This document shows positions 1 to 11,699 of a stretch of 64,000 bases of DNA, in pieces. Within the stretch, counting starts at the first letter, position 1. Every line of letters begins with the position of its first letter. Source of the DNA: Lanius collurio (taxonomy: Eukaryota; Chordata; Aves; Passeriformes; Laniidae); the NCBI GenBank assembly GCA_020086605.1, contig JACBWW010000046.1, forward strand, positions 4,353,837 through 4,417,836, read 5' to 3'. Under the pieces are notes generated by a model. It searched no databases, was not told the DNA's origin, and worked only from the letters and a program-made list of their open reading frames with translations. A program made the position numbers and the translations under genes.

Positions 1-1562
1 AGAAAAGAAAAAAAGAACAGAGAAGGCAGGAAGGCCTCTGCTCCTCTCAGCCTCTCCTTGGAAGCTCAGGGGTGATTCCAGAGCCATGGAGGCATGAGCC
101 AGTGGGTCAGGGAGAAGCTGGGATCTGCCCTGTGTCGGTCCAAGCGCTTGGCTTCCAAAGGTTTGTGCAGTACAGGCAGGTCCCTGCGGCCAGGCAGGGC
201 TGCCCAGCTCTGCTCTGGGACCCTCTGGGGGTTCCTGGAGCTGTTTGCTCCCTCCTCAGACACTGCCACGATTTCTGGAGCCATTCCACCCGCAGAGCTC
301 AGCTCCAGTGGCTCCTGCTCCCTTCCTGCTCCATCTTCCTTGCAGGATTTGGCAGTAGCAGATAAATAAACAGCCATCAATCACCAGCCCAGCAGCGCTC
401 ACCTTATGGGACTTGTTTCCTCTCCAAATACACAATTTAATTTCTATTTAGCTTCCCCTGAATTTTAATGTCGACTTTGGACATAAATATTTGAGTGTGG
501 GGAGAGGGACAAAGTGGGAGCAGGTGACAGGAGATCCCCCAGGGCTGCCTCCCTCTGGAGCAGGAGCATCCCTGTCTTCACCCCCAGGATGTCCAGGGCT
601 CGGGGACCTCCAGGACCTCAGGGTCTCTCCTGACCTCCAGGGTGGGACCCTCCAGCATTGCCCATGGAGAATTGCCCGGCTCCTCTGCCCACAGCCCTGG
701 ATTTTCTGAGCCAGTGGGGTGATGCAGGACAGTGACATTCCCAAAACACGTGGATGTGGGAGCCAAAACTCCTCCCTGGCCAGCAGCCGTGACCCTGTGG
801 CTCTTGTGCTGTGTTTATGGAAAGCTCTGTAAACTCATCCCAGGGATCCCTGGGGATTCAGGCAGATGGTCCTGGAGCTTGGTGACAGTTTATTTCCTCA
901 GGGAATTTCATGATCCCTCTAAGGAAATTTAAACATTGTGAGAGAGGAATAGTTCCTGAACTCCTTCCCTCTTCCCCAGGTATGGAGCACTCGGCTCTCC
1001 CACTGCTGTGGTGGCACAGGGGTCCCCTGGCCCCACCCAGGCAGCTTTCCCTCATTGCACAGTCCCTGTTCCCATGGGACACCCCAGCCAGGCTGCTGCA
1101 TCCTGGTGGCACTTCGGGGCTTGTCAGTGTCACCTTGGGGACTTGTGCATGGTCAGGGCTCGTTCCTTGGGATCCATCCAGCTCCAGCAGCTCCAGCAGG
1201 GAGAAGCTGGCCCAGCCAGGGATGGGGGAGCACCGGTCCCTCCAGGGCTCGGGGCTGGCAGGTGATTGATTTGTATTCCCACGCTCAGCCCCGGCTCTCC
1301 CGCTCCATCCCACATGTGCTTATCCACAGTGGGAAGCAGGTGCAGCCTGTATGGGATCCATATGGAGAGCGTTTAGGCTCGCTTTGCTGCGGGATAAATC
1401 ACGGCACGAGGAGCAGAGCAGGACTCAGAGCCAGCCAGGGCTGCTGGTTTGGAGGGAAAGTTTTCCAGTCCCAAACCTGCTCACAGCCTGCCCTGCTCCA
1501 CTCTTATCTCAGGGATGTTATCTCCCTCATCCTCCTGACAAACACCCTGAGCCCTTCGCCCA
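1..1562. other. noncoding DNA, no feature recognised
   Basis: Mixed GC-rich sequence with a purine-rich first 30 bases. Open frames of up to about 170 codons occur on both strands but overlap one another, have biased Pro/Ser/Gly/Leu composition and contain no recognisable domain. No repeat family was recognised. Confidence 0.5.
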
Positions 1563-1800
1563 GAATCACGGGATACTGAGGTTGGAAAAGCCCTTCAGGG
1601 TTGAGTCTGGCCTGTGCCTGATCCCCACTTTGTCACCAGCCCAGAGCACTGAGTGCCACACCCAGGTGTTCCTTGGACACCTCCAGGGATGGGCACTCCA
1701 AACCTCCCTGGGCAACCCCTTCCAATGCCTGACCACCCTTTCCATGGAGAAATTCCTCCTGATGGCCAACCAAAATGAAGAGAGGCTGTTTCCTCTCACG
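1563..1800 (-). repeat. CR1 LINE 3' fragment (type B)
   Basis: A 5'-truncated copy of the avian non-LTR retrotransposon CR1, oriented so that its 3' end is at the left. The diagnostic words are GGTTGGAAAAGCCCTTCAGG near 1580, GAGCACTGAGTGCCACACCC near 1645, and CTCCAGGGATGGGCACTCC near 1681. The same block order recurs at 7802 and 18649. On the minus strand the 5' part reads RVVRHWKGLPREV, a motif typical of the end of CR1-derived reading frames; it is broken in this copy. It is a dead fossil with no intact ORF2. Confidence 0.88.
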
Positions 1801-3262
1801 GCTCTCTGCTCTCCCACAAATGGCGAAATGAGTGCCTGAAAGAGAAGCAGTCTGCACCAAGGATTACCTGGGAGAGGAATCCCAGAGCTGGAGCTCTCCA
1901 CCTGGATACCATCAATCCCTGTCAGGGAAAACCCTCTGGCTGGCGTGGCTGGAGTGACCAGAGCCTGTGTTGGTCACAGCGTGTAAATAAAGCTTGTGTC
2001 AGCCACGATGGAGAAAGGACAGATTATCCCAGCAAATTTAGGGATAAGGCTGGACATCAGCACAACAGCAACTGTCCAGCCCCACAAAAGCACCTTGATC
2101 CCTCCTAAAAAGCCACCAGGACCCTGTTGTTCACATGTTCCCTCCTGCTCTATTCTTTCCTGTGCTCATTCCCAGCCTGGTTTGGGTGATTTTAACCCCT
2201 GGCCCAATGTCTTTCCCCTCCTCTCCGAGGAGTTTATGAAATGAGATCCATCCCCTTGCCCTTTTCAGCTCGGCGAAAGCTCCTCCTGACATGACAGAAA
2301 TCCAAGAAATCAGCAGCTCGGGAGGTTGGTAATAAGGCTGAATCCTTCCTAAAGCCAGACACTCAGCACGAAGAGGGGTCAGTGATCCCCAGGCTCCTTC
2401 CCCTCTGCCTCCTGCCATCCGTCTGGGGGAATGATGGGAAGCAGATGAGGCACGCTCCGGACACCCAGCTGCTTCCAGGTACGCTCATGGTTTGTGTCTC
2501 TGGAGCAGGCACAGGACCCTGCTCCGGGCATTCCTCCCGGAGGAGACGCAGACCTCCCACCCAGAGACCCCGGCAGTGCTCCCACATCCCGGCTTCCTGC
2601 TGGGTTCTGCTCCTGGGGAGGAGCCAGAGGCAGGGCAGCAGAAGCAGGGAGTGAACCTGGATGTGGGATAGGACACATGTGTGTCCTGGCAGGCACAGCG
2701 TGTCCGTGCAGGAGGGGTTCGGGATTCAGGATGTCTCACTGAGCTCTCTGGGAGCCCCCCAGAGCCTGGACACCCCCCTGCTGAAAGGGAGGGCTTGGGG
2801 ATGCTGTTCAACACTTGGGGGCTTCACCCAGTGCCTGGGAAAGGGTCCCTGGATGTCCAGGGAAGGGGATCCATCACCTTCCCTCCTTCTACCTACAGGT
2901 AAAGTAAAATAAACACGGCTGCCAAAACTCCCGGCAGGGTCACTCCACTTGCTCTGGGCACATCCCGACTCTCACACTCTCCTTCTGTCTGTCCCTCTGC
3001 TCCTCCTAACTTCTTGTCTCACATTCCCATCCTGACTCTTTGCTTCCTGCCTGCCTCCTTCCCCAGCACCCCATGGAGCAGCTGTGGGTGCATGGGGCCG
3101 GGGCTGAGCCCCAGCTGGGAGCAGAGAGGATGAAAAAACCACGGAGCTGAGGCCAAGAAGCTGCCAAGGCCCATAAATAAGGGAATTCTGTTTGCTTTCT
3201 CCTTGTCCGGCCTGTACAAATATTTACTGCCCCGGTGACCCGTGCAGGCAGCACAGGCAGCA
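1801..3262. other. noncoding DNA, no feature recognised
   Basis: Ordinary GC-moderate sequence. Short open frames on both strands share no recognisable domain. AT-richer pieces lie at 1980-2110 and 3160-3230. No repeat was recognised. Confidence 0.5.
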
Positions 3263-3461
3263 GATCCTGGAATGGTTTGGGTTGGAAGAGACCTTAAGGA
3301 TCATCCATCCCCTGCTATGGACACCTTCCACTATCCCAGGCTGCTCCAAGCCCCGTCCAGCCTGACCTTGGACAGTTCCAGGGATGGGGCAGCTGCAGCT
3401 TTTCTGGGCATCCTGTACCAGGGCCTCATCACTCTCACAGGGAAGAATTTCCTTTCGGGAT
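3263..3461 (-). repeat. CR1 LINE 3' fragment (type A)
   Basis: The CR1 3' end is at the left, starting with GGAATGGTTTGGGTTGGAAG, then CACCTTCCACTATCCCAGG, CCTTGGACAGTTCCAGGGAT, and GGGAAGAATTTCC at the 5'-truncated right edge. Compared with sister copies in this window it has lost several bases in the GCCATGGGCAGGGACACC segment. The orientation follows from the family's known 3' tail. Confidence 0.88.
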
Positions 3462-6400
3462 TTGCCGGTTATCTTGGAGCAGCTGGTGGGACTGGAGGGC
3501 AGTTTCTCCTTTGCCTGCCCTGCCATCCCTCGGGGGTGGGGAAGGAGCTCCTGCTGATAATGGACAAGAAAGTGTTAATTGCCCCCTGCTGGCTCGGGAA
3601 TGCCGCACTCAACTGGCCCAGCTGGGATTTGCTGGTGGGAGGCTGGACCAGTCCCCGGCCTGTATTTAGGGCAGAGAGGAGGGAAAGGATGGGATGTTTT
3701 GGGTCACCTCAGGGCTGCAGGTGAAGTGTGGGGAGCAGGGCCAGTGTGAGCCCCTGGGATGAGTGGCCCGGGCCTTTTGGAGAAGCTCTGGCTGATTTCT
3801 TTGCCTTTAGGTAATGACGTGCTCTGAGCCTGGTTTTTCCAAGTTTCCCTGCAGTCAGTCAGAATTTTGGTGGATGCACGGGCTGGGATGAAGCTCAGAT
3901 GGCACCACTGGAGGAGCAGAGATGTTTTCCCTCCTCTGGTAATTCTGCCCTTGCTCTGTCTTCCTTCTGGCCTGCTGCATTACACAGCAGGCCATATCCC
4001 TGTAATCTTCCTACGAGGGAGCTGGGAATATATGGAAATGTGAAATGTCCTCCTTGCCCTTTCAGCATCCCCAGCGCTGGCAAAGCTCCGCATCCAGCCC
4101 GACCTGGGGCTGAACAGCTTCACTAACAGCTTTCTTTTGTAATATCGCAGCCTGGAGGAGTTAATTATCTCCAAATATTGAAAAGGGCAGATGGATTTTG
4201 TCGGATTTCCGTGGCTGTGTAATTTTGGTGCCCCAGAGATGCTGTTTGGTCTGGCTGGGCTGAGTGACACCTCATTTCACCCGGGTGCAAATGTCACCGC
4301 AGCGCGGTACTGCCTCCCTCTCCTGGTGTTTGCCCTCCAGGGAGAAGCGGCTTTTCCAGGCTGGCCCGGCTTTGTGGAGCTGCTGATGCTCCCGACTGGC
4401 TGTGGCCAGCTGAGGATGGACACCGGCAGCTCTGCAAACTTCCAGCCCTGGATTTAAAGCCCGAGTCTGGAGTGGAAGGCAGAGCTGCAGCCGCAGCTGG
4501 CCCAAGCTGACACACAAATGTCAGCGAGAGCTTGCAGCGCATCCTGTGTGTGGATGCGGGAGAGGCCGGTTACTCCTGATGAGCAATCCTGGCTCCAGCT
4601 GGCTGGAACTCGTCCCGTCTCGGCCCCTCTTTCATCACCCTGTTCCTCGAAACTCCTCTCGGGGGGTTTGGGGAGCTGTGCTAACGCTCTGGCAGGGAAA
4701 CGAGGGGCGGGTGTGAAGGTTTGCCTTCCCTGGGGGAGTGTGTTCCCCTTTCCCTGCCGCTCTTGGCCCTCCCTTTCCTGCCCAGTGCTCCCGCTGTGGG
4801 GGTGCAGAACCCCTATTTGCCCTTCCCCGGCGGCATTCAGGGATTTTTGGCTTGATGCTCAGCTCAGAAATAAACTCTCCTTTATTTTTCCAGCTCCTTC
4901 ATCCCCTCTGCTTTGCGCCAGTTTAAATGTGCCATCGGGTTTAATGTGCCATCGCGTCCCGGGCGTGCTCAGCCGAGACTAAATCGAGATGTTCCTGCTG
5001 AACTCCCTTTAATCTCCGCTTGTTTGCCAAGCGCAGCAATCTCCCCACGCAGCTTTGGAAAGCTGGCGAGGTGGAGGTGACTGCTAAACAGGAGGCAGAC
5101 ACACCGATTTTATTATTTTGTGGGGGTTTAAAGCAGGAATGAACTTCGGGAGACCTTTGCAAGGCTCCCCTTCTGTTCCTGGGCAGAGCTTGACTCCGGT
5201 GTTGGGCGGAATCTGGGTCAAACAGCTCAAGGGCCTGTCTGGGAGGGTTTGCCAAGTGGTGGAGTTGATTGGATCGGACTAGGGAGGGCAGTGACCACAG
5301 AGCTTCCCCCGGCCTCCAGCTGCTTTGACTTGCAATGCAAATGTTTTCTCCCGTCACCTCTTAATGATCCTTTTTCCCCTCGCGGGTGTATAATTTCCCC
5401 TGGAAGTCTCCAGTGAGTGGTTTCCATCACAGTTATTTGTCCCTTTCTTTTCAACCGCTCTGGAATTGCAGAGCTGGCATGATCTGGGTTGGGAATAGAT
5501 TGAATTGCAGGATTTCATCTCTCTCGGAGCTCCTTTCTGTGGGGCTGCAGTCGGGAGGCACCAAACCCGCTGGAATATGGAACCGGGGGCTGACAAGTGG
5601 CCCCATTTGCAGAGGGAATTTTGCTCGGAGGGAGCAGCATCGCTCCCCAAGCCTGGGATGGAGGAGGAGAAAGGAATGCTTGGCTCGGAGGAGCCGGGGA
5701 GGAAGGGGAGAGCAAATGCTCTTCTGGGGGATACGATTGGAAAGACATCATAGAGGAGGAGTTCATAAATCCACGGGGCTTCTCCTGGCCAGGCTGATTC
5801 ATCTGCACATCAAAGAGAACCACGAGCCCCTCGGGAGGCCGCAGGAGCTGGGGGGAGGGGGTGGCTGAAGGACGGGGCCCCCACGTGTCACCCCCAAATA
5901 CGTGTGCTGTAAAACACCTCAGAGGCAACATCCAGGGGGAAAAAACCCTGCAGCCTGGGATGTGCCGTGTGTACCTGCCTGGAATCTCCTCCTTGGATGA
6001 GGGGTGTTGGAGCAGGACTGTCCCACTGAGTGCCAGACCTGTGGCTCAGCTCTCTGGCTGGGTGTGCCCACCTGAGGGGAGGGCAGCTGCAGGATCCCTC
6101 CTCAGGAATGCTCCATTGAAAATCCCGAAGGATCTCGTGGATTTATGGAGAACACAGGGCATGTCCATGCAGGACAGGGTGATGTCACTGTTCCCATATA
6201 GAATATATTACCTTGCTGCCAAAATACAGATCTGGGGACAAAGGGACATGGGGATTAGTCTCTACGTGGTGTGGGAGGAGAGGAAAACAGCTTCAAGGGA
6301 ATATGGGGAAGGATCCACCTGAAATATTCCTGGTCAAAGTCTGGGCAAAGCACGAGGAGCTTGCAGCCCTCCAGGTGGCCTTTGCCATGGCACAGGAGCA

Positions 6401-7360
6401 TGTAGGACCCAGTGATGTGGGAACTGGGGACCCTGTGAGATGTCACTCGTGTGGTTTCTCCTGTCCTGGCCACAGCCTTGGGGTCCAAAGCTTCCTGGAG
6501 CCAATGGCCAGGAGGTGCTGGATCCCCTGGCAGGAGCTCAGACCATCTTCCAGCAGTTTTTCTTTTCCTCCTTGGTGTTCCCAGAGCAGAGTGAGCAGCT
6601 CTGGAGGAGAAGGCTCCACAAATCATGCTGCTTTATCACCAGGCGCTGCTGCAGCTCAGCCTGAAGTTGGCCGCACTTGGAGCAGGATGAATCCATCCCT
6701 GCCTTCCAAAGGTCAAGCCTTGAGCTCCTGACTTAGTTCCGACTTAGTCCCTACAAAGGCAGAATCCCCCTTGAAGCAATCGCTGGGGTCTCAGCTGCTC
6801 TATAAATAACACAGGACCAAGGGGAGGCTGAGCCCGGCTCTGAAGCTCGTGGAGTGCTTGGGGATCCTTGGAAAAGCTCAGTCCTGGGGTAACTTCCGAT
6901 TTTAGCAACAAAGGAAAGAACAGAGGCTCAGATCACAAAGTAGGAAAGGTTTTTTTCCCCTTTTTCAGCTCTTCAACCTGACTTCCTCCCTTTGACAGAG
7001 GAATCCCTGAGAAGTGCAGCCTTGCTCCGAGCTGTTTGGTCTGATCACCTCTCAGGAGCTTTTCAGGGCATCACCGGGAGGATTCAAAGGGGAGGGAGTG
7101 CGGCAGGCAGATGGAATTTGCCACTCCTGCTGCCCTCTGCATTCCCCTGCTCTTTGTTCCACTCTGTCCAGCTCTTTTTTCCCAGTTTGGCTCGCTGTTC
7201 CCAAGCGGGAATGAGCTGCGGCTTCTGGGATTGCCGCTGGAGATGCAGGCGGTGCCCCAGCCCCGCTGGCCCCCTCTATCCTGCCAGATAAATCACCCTG
7301 ATTCCAAATTGATCGTTCTGGGATGTGGAAGAAAGCGGAGTGGGCGGATTTCCCCCATTA
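3462..7360. other. noncoding DNA, no gene recognised
   Basis: About 3.9 kb with no recognised repeat or coding exon. AT-richer pieces with TAAT/ATTA words lie at 4125-4230 and 5095-5130. A perfect CACGTG E-box occurs at 5882-5887. GC-rich parts carry overlapping open frames in several phases, which is what GC-rich noncoding DNA gives by chance. Confidence 0.45.
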
Positions 7361-7540
7361 GGGTGCATTGATCACCATTACCGCGTGTAATCAGGGTTAA
7401 TCTCAGGATTAATTGGGGGGATTTGCTGATGGAAACGATCGGCAATTTGTGTTACTTACTGCTCCATTCGCCTCTAATGGCTTAATCAGATTACAAATTA
7501 AAAGTGGCTTCTTCCAGAGGATCTCCCTGGACTTCAGCAG
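7361..7540. promoter_or_regulatory. candidate homeodomain-site cluster
   Basis: An AT-rich island in GC-leaning surroundings. Within about 130 bases it holds GTAATCA, GTTAATCT, GGATTAATTGG, CTAATGGCTTAATCAGATTA and CAAATTAAAAG. Several are the TAATC/GGATTA type bound by K50 (Otx/Pitx/Goosecoid-like) homeodomains and others are generic TAAT cores. It resembles deeply conserved vertebrate enhancers, but conservation cannot be seen from one genome. Inference only. Confidence 0.3.
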
Positions 7541-7801
7541 GAGCCGGAGCAAGAGGAAAGGCACAGCCAGAGCATCTGGTTTGCGACTCGGAGCTAAATT
7601 ATCCAGACAGGAGGAGGGATGGAGGGGAGAGCACCCAGGGGCTGCAGCAGCTCGGGGCCGGCTGTGCCTGGGCTCATGGCGAGCTGGGGACAGAGCAGAG
7701 CACGAGGAGGGGACAGTGGGGCATTTTCTTTAAGGGTTCCTCTGATGAGGAAAGGGGGAAAAAATCCAATTCTCTTTTGGCTCGTGCCAGGTGTGTGATG
7801 C

Positions 7802-7998
7802 AGAATCCCTGAGGCTGGAAAAGCCCTCCAGGATCGAGTCCAGCCTGTGACTGATCCCCATCAGAGCACTGAGTGCCACATCCAGGTGTTCCTTGGACAT
7901 CTCCTGGGATGGGCTCTCCAAACCTCCCTGCGCAGCCCCTTCCAGGGCCTGACCATCCTTTCCATGAAGAAATTCCTCCTGATGTCTGACCTGAAAAC
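7802..7998 (-). repeat. CR1 LINE 3' fragment (type B)
   Basis: Shares its block order with the copies at 1563 and 18649: GAGGCTGGAAAAGCCCTCC at the left, GAGCACTGAGTGCCACATCC near 7865, and CCATGAAGAAATTCCTCCTG near 7963. The 3' end is at the left. On the minus strand a decayed CR1 frame is legible, with SLRREVWRAHP-like remnants. Truncated and inactive. Confidence 0.88.
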
Positions 7999-9210
7999 TG
8001 TAATCCATGGCTCTGGGTGTGCTGGCATTGGCAGAAGTAGCTCTTGGGCCATTTGGGGAGGGAGCAGGACCAGTTTCAGCTCAGCAAACCTTTAAATAGT
8101 GATTCTGCAGCAAATAAATTAAGGCTGATGAGCTAAGACTGATCAAACTAATGATAGAGAGGGGTCTTGTCCTGGAAAGATTCATCAGGCAGGAGCTGAA
8201 AGCCTCTGAACTCCATGAGTTCAGTAGATTATAAAGCCAGGAGGCTTTATCCATGAGCAGACAGGATGCAGGAGAGCAGTCTGGCAGGAGCAGCAATCAC
8301 CTGGAACTCCCCCACCCACGAAACAGGCCACAACTGGGAGAAATCGGGAACTGCCAAGCCCAGCTCTGCTGTGAGCAGGCAAAAATGTATTTATCTGTTC
8401 CTTGGAAGCTCATTCCCATCAATTCACCTCTGCAGCTGGGGCTGGAGGGAGGTGGGGAGGCTCAGTCTCACCTCATCCCTAATCTGGGCCATATCGATTG
8501 AGGTTTGATCCGTGGCAGTCAGAAGTGCTGGAAATCTATTTATCCGGCTCTTTATAAAGACATTAGCAAAGCTGAAGGGGGAAAAAAAAAGGAAAGGGAA
8601 TGTTTCAAGTGGCTGCTGACAAGTTGGAGCAGTTTAATAAATCACTGGTAATAAACTGCCTCCCGTGTGCTGGGAAATGCCACTGGCTGCCCTAAAAAGC
8701 CCTTGGTGATGGAACAGGCACCATTCACAGCTCAGAAATCCAGGGCAGGGGGCTGGGAATGAGTTCTGGCTGTTCCCTGCTGTTACAGGTGTGGCTGTGC
8801 TGGGATGTGCTCTCCACTCTGGATAAATCCAGGGGGGAGTGTCATTCCTGGGGAGGGCATCTCTGCCAGGAGCTGCTCCTCATCAATTAGGAGCTGAGCA
8901 GGAAGGGGCAGCCCATTCCTCACTCCTGGCCAGCACTCCCTTCTTTCCACAGCATCCTTATCTCCCATGCAGGGAGGATAGCAGCAGCCCTGTGCTTTTG
9001 CCATCCCTCTCTTTTGGGATTAGGGACGGGCCCTCCCTGCTTTTAGCAAAGCCAGCAGTGCCAGCTGCTGCTCCTCACTTTTTCCAGGCCTTTGAAATGC
9101 AGCAGCTCCAGCTGGGGCAGGACCCTGGGGGCCAAAGGACACAGATTTGTGCAGGGAAGAGGCAAATCCCAAGGATGGATTTCAAAGAGCCTCAAAGGTG
9201 TGTTTAGACT
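7999..9210. other. noncoding DNA with AT-rich patches
   Basis: No gene recognised. Patches at 8095-8165 and 8520-8665 are AT-rich, with AATTAAGG, CTAATGATAG, TTTAATAAATCACTGG and GTAATAAACTG words plus an A-run near 8582. The rest is ordinary GC-moderate sequence. Confidence 0.45.
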
Positions 9211-9356
9211 AAGGGGAGGGGAGTGCCAGGACAAGGGGAATGGCTTCCCACTGCCAGAGGGCGGGGTTAGGTGGGATATTGGGAAGGAATTCTTTCCTGT
9301 GAGGGTGGGGAGGTCTTGGAATGGTTTCCCCAGAGAAGCTGTGGCTGCCCCTGGAT
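9211..9356 (+). repeat. CR1 LINE fragment (type A), 5' part of split copy
   Basis: The left part of one CR1 copy interrupted by the LTR at 9357-9880. It contains GAATGGCTTCCCACTGCC, TGGGATATTGGGAAGGAATT and GAGAAGCTGTGGCTGCCCC, in the same order as the uninterrupted copy at 49467. It stops at CCTGGAT (9350-9356), which is repeated on the far side of the LTR where the CR1 sequence resumes without loss. The copy as a whole is 5'-truncated. Confidence 0.9.
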
Positions 9357-9621
9357 AATGTAATGCCAGGGGCCGGCCGGTGCTGGCTGGGGTCTGGGGC
9401 TCAGACCCAAGAAGCCGTGGCCGGCCCGGAGAGCTGATCCCGTGAGGAACCGTCTCCCAGGGGGTCGTGGCTTCTCTCAGCCATCAGCTGGGGGTACCTG
9501 CAGAGGTGCCTGGCTCAGCAGTGATTCAGCAGTGATTTCAGCTCTGCTCTGCAAGGCAAACCCCCCTGGCCAGGCCCGGACAGAGAGAGGAGAGGACTCT
9601 CTGGTGGTTCTGCAGAAGCAG

Positions 9622-9628
9622 CTTTATT
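9622..9628 (-). terminator. LTR poly(A) signal
   Basis: CTTTATT on the plus strand is AATAAAG on the minus strand. It lies about 70 bases downstream of the TATA-like box in LTR orientation, the spacing expected across a short R region. Whether it is still used is unknown. Confidence 0.6.
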
Positions 9629-9691
9629 CTTCCATCTTCCGCGAAGGGGTGACCAGAGACGGATCCTCCCCGACTCGGGGTAGAGGGGTCT

Positions 9692-9700
9692 CTTTTATGG
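9692..9700 (-). promoter_or_regulatory. LTR TATA-like box
   Basis: CTTTTATGG on the plus strand reads CCATAAAAG on the minus strand. It lies at the U3/R side of the LTR, upstream of the AATAAAG signal, which fits a retroviral core promoter. No evidence of activity. Confidence 0.55.
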
Positions 9701-9880
9701 GGGTACAGAGGTGGGTGTGAAAGGGTGAGAAACCAATGGGTATTAGAGGATCACAGGTCTGTCTTCCCTTGCCGTAACCAAAAAGGCTCTCTCTTTCCCA
9801 AAGAGGGGCCTGCAGGGGGATTGTGTAACCTCCTTATCTCCAGGCCTTCCTGCCAGGGCAGGGGCCTGTCAGATCCTACA

Positions 9881-10024
9881 CCTGGATCCCTGGAAGAGTC
9901 CAAGGCCAGGTTGGATGGGGCTTGGAGCATCCTGGGCTAGTGGAAGGTGTTCTGCCCAGGGCAGGGGGTGGAAACCGCCAAGCTTTAAGGTTCTTCCCAA
10001 CCCAATCATTCCATGATCTGTGGC
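9881..10024 (+). repeat. CR1 LINE fragment (type A), 3' part of split copy
   Basis: CR1 resumes with CCTGGATCCCTGGAAGAGTC, then GGCTTGGAGCATCCTGGGCT, GGCAGGGGGTGGAAACCGCC, and ends at the 3' tail TTCCCAACCCAATCATTCC followed by ATGATCTGTGG. Joined with 9211-9356 it is colinear with other type A copies apart from the 7-base target duplication. Confidence 0.9.
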
Positions 10025-11690
10025 TCCGGAGGGTCTGGGCAGGGAAGGGACAGGTTCCTGGGGCTCAGTCACTCCACCAGCAGAGCCAAGTAACACCTTG
10101 GGCAGTGAAGCTCTGGAGTTTTTGGTGTTCCCTGGCAGCCCTCCGGTTATCCCATCTCCAAAATCTGGCAAGGCCATGGGATCGCTGTGCCAGCCACACC
10201 AGAGAGCACAGGGACTTCTTGCTGTGCCCATTATATCTGCAGGAAAAAGGAAAACTTTGTTTTTTCCACTCGACTTGGCTTAGAGTTGGGGATCTGCAGC
10301 CTTTGAAAGGAACCTGCTTAGGAGCTCTTCCATCCCAGAACATCCATATGAAAATGTGGAAAACCCCTGTGTGAGATGGGCCTCTGAACACTGCTGTGCT
10401 CTCAGGCCCTGTGGGGTTCCAGGAGAGCTTTGCAAACCATCACCTACAGATATAATCTCCTGCTCCTCAGGCACATTTCACCATAAACAAAACAGAAAAG
10501 GGATGAGAGAGTCAATGGTCATTCCTTATTTTTATTTGGTTGCAAACAGAGCCACAGCATGAGATCTGTGCAGATAAATATTATTCCTGGGGGAAAGTAG
10601 GCAGCTGTAAAAAAAAAAACAACTCAAAACTTTATGAGTCTGGGGGATTTTTTTCCTCTCCACCCCATATGGGGTGTAGAGAGCAATCCCTTTTCCTCCT
10701 CCAAGCTCTGGCTCCGAGGAGCTCAGCTGTGCTGTGTTCCTGTGCCAGGTGTGATTCCCAAAGCCCTTGGCAAGCAGGAGCTGCTCTGTTATTTGGTTTT
10801 TTACTGTTTCTTTATTAAAAAACTCCAGCCCCAGACAGGTTGCTCTGTTCAGTGGCTTCCTGGGGCCTCTGCTCACCCCTGGGATAAACAGCCCAACCTT
10901 TCCATCGCTCCCGTGTATTTCCAAGCCATTCCACCTGGATCTGCTCCTACATTGCTGCAGGTCTCCCACATCCTCCTCCTCCTCCTCCTGCAAAGCCCTG
11001 GCAGCTCCCCGACTTTAATCTCCCATCTCCCTGGCAGTGCTTTGCCACCACTGCTGCCCCGAGCCTCCTCACCATCCAAGGAATCCAAGCAGCAGCTGCC
11101 TGGGACGATCTGCCCTCGGGAATGCTGGATTTTGGGAAACCCCCCCCGTTAAGCTTGCTTCTGCAAGTGCATCCAGAGTCACTCCCTGCAGCTTGGAGCG
11201 TTGCTTATCTTGGAGAGAGGCTCTTTTCCAGAGCCTGATAATCTCCAGGACCTGTGAATCTTCCCCATCCACACCAAGCTGAAGCTGCAGTTTTTCCAAG
11301 TGTTTCACCAGCTTTTCCCTCTCCTCTGCCTCCCCACAACCCATGATTGTTCATGGCACAGGTGGGGCAGATGTTTTATCTCCTTCCCCGGTCCCCGTCG
11401 AGGATGGGGATGAGCAGGGCTGAAGGTGGCTCAGCACCTCTGGGATCATTTCCCAGCCCAGGAGCTCTCGGCTGGGCAGAGGAACCACCACCCTCCCCAC
11501 TCCTGGATCAGCCACACGTGTTTTATGGTTCTGATTATCACTTTTTCCCTTTTGGAGGAGGTTTAAGAGCAAGTGCTCAGAAAACAGTGTTGGTGCTTGG
11601 CAAGGCGACCGCAGAGCCCATCTGTTGCTTCTTACATCGTTCAGCTGCTCCCTGCTTCCCGTGCCAGCCTGATTCCTGTTAAATGGAGCC
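10025..11690. other. noncoding DNA, no gene recognised
   Basis: Mixed composition with an A-run at 10609-10619 and a (TCC)n-like stretch at 10970-10988. Open frames up to about 170 codons overlap each other on both strands and look like chance frames. No repeat family was recognised. Confidence 0.45.
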
Positions 11691-11699
11691 TCCCCAGGT

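Larger units (their letters stand above)
9357..9880 (-). mobile_element. endogenous retrovirus solo LTR nested in CR1
   Basis: About 522-524 bp with LTR anatomy on the minus strand. It starts TGTAGGATC at 9880, has a TATA-like CATAAAAGA around 9692-9700, has an AATAAAG poly(A) signal at 9622-9628, and ends GGCATTACA at 9359. That gives a U3 of roughly 210 bp, a short R and a U5 of about 240 bp. It sits inside CR1 and is flanked by CCTGGAT at 9350-9356 and 9881-9887. Two extra bases, AA (9357-9358), lie between the left flank and the LTR terminus. No gag, pol or env sequence is present, so this is a solo LTR left by recombination between two LTRs. The superfamily (beta- or ERVL-like) cannot be settled from the sequence alone. 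Confidence 0.85.
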
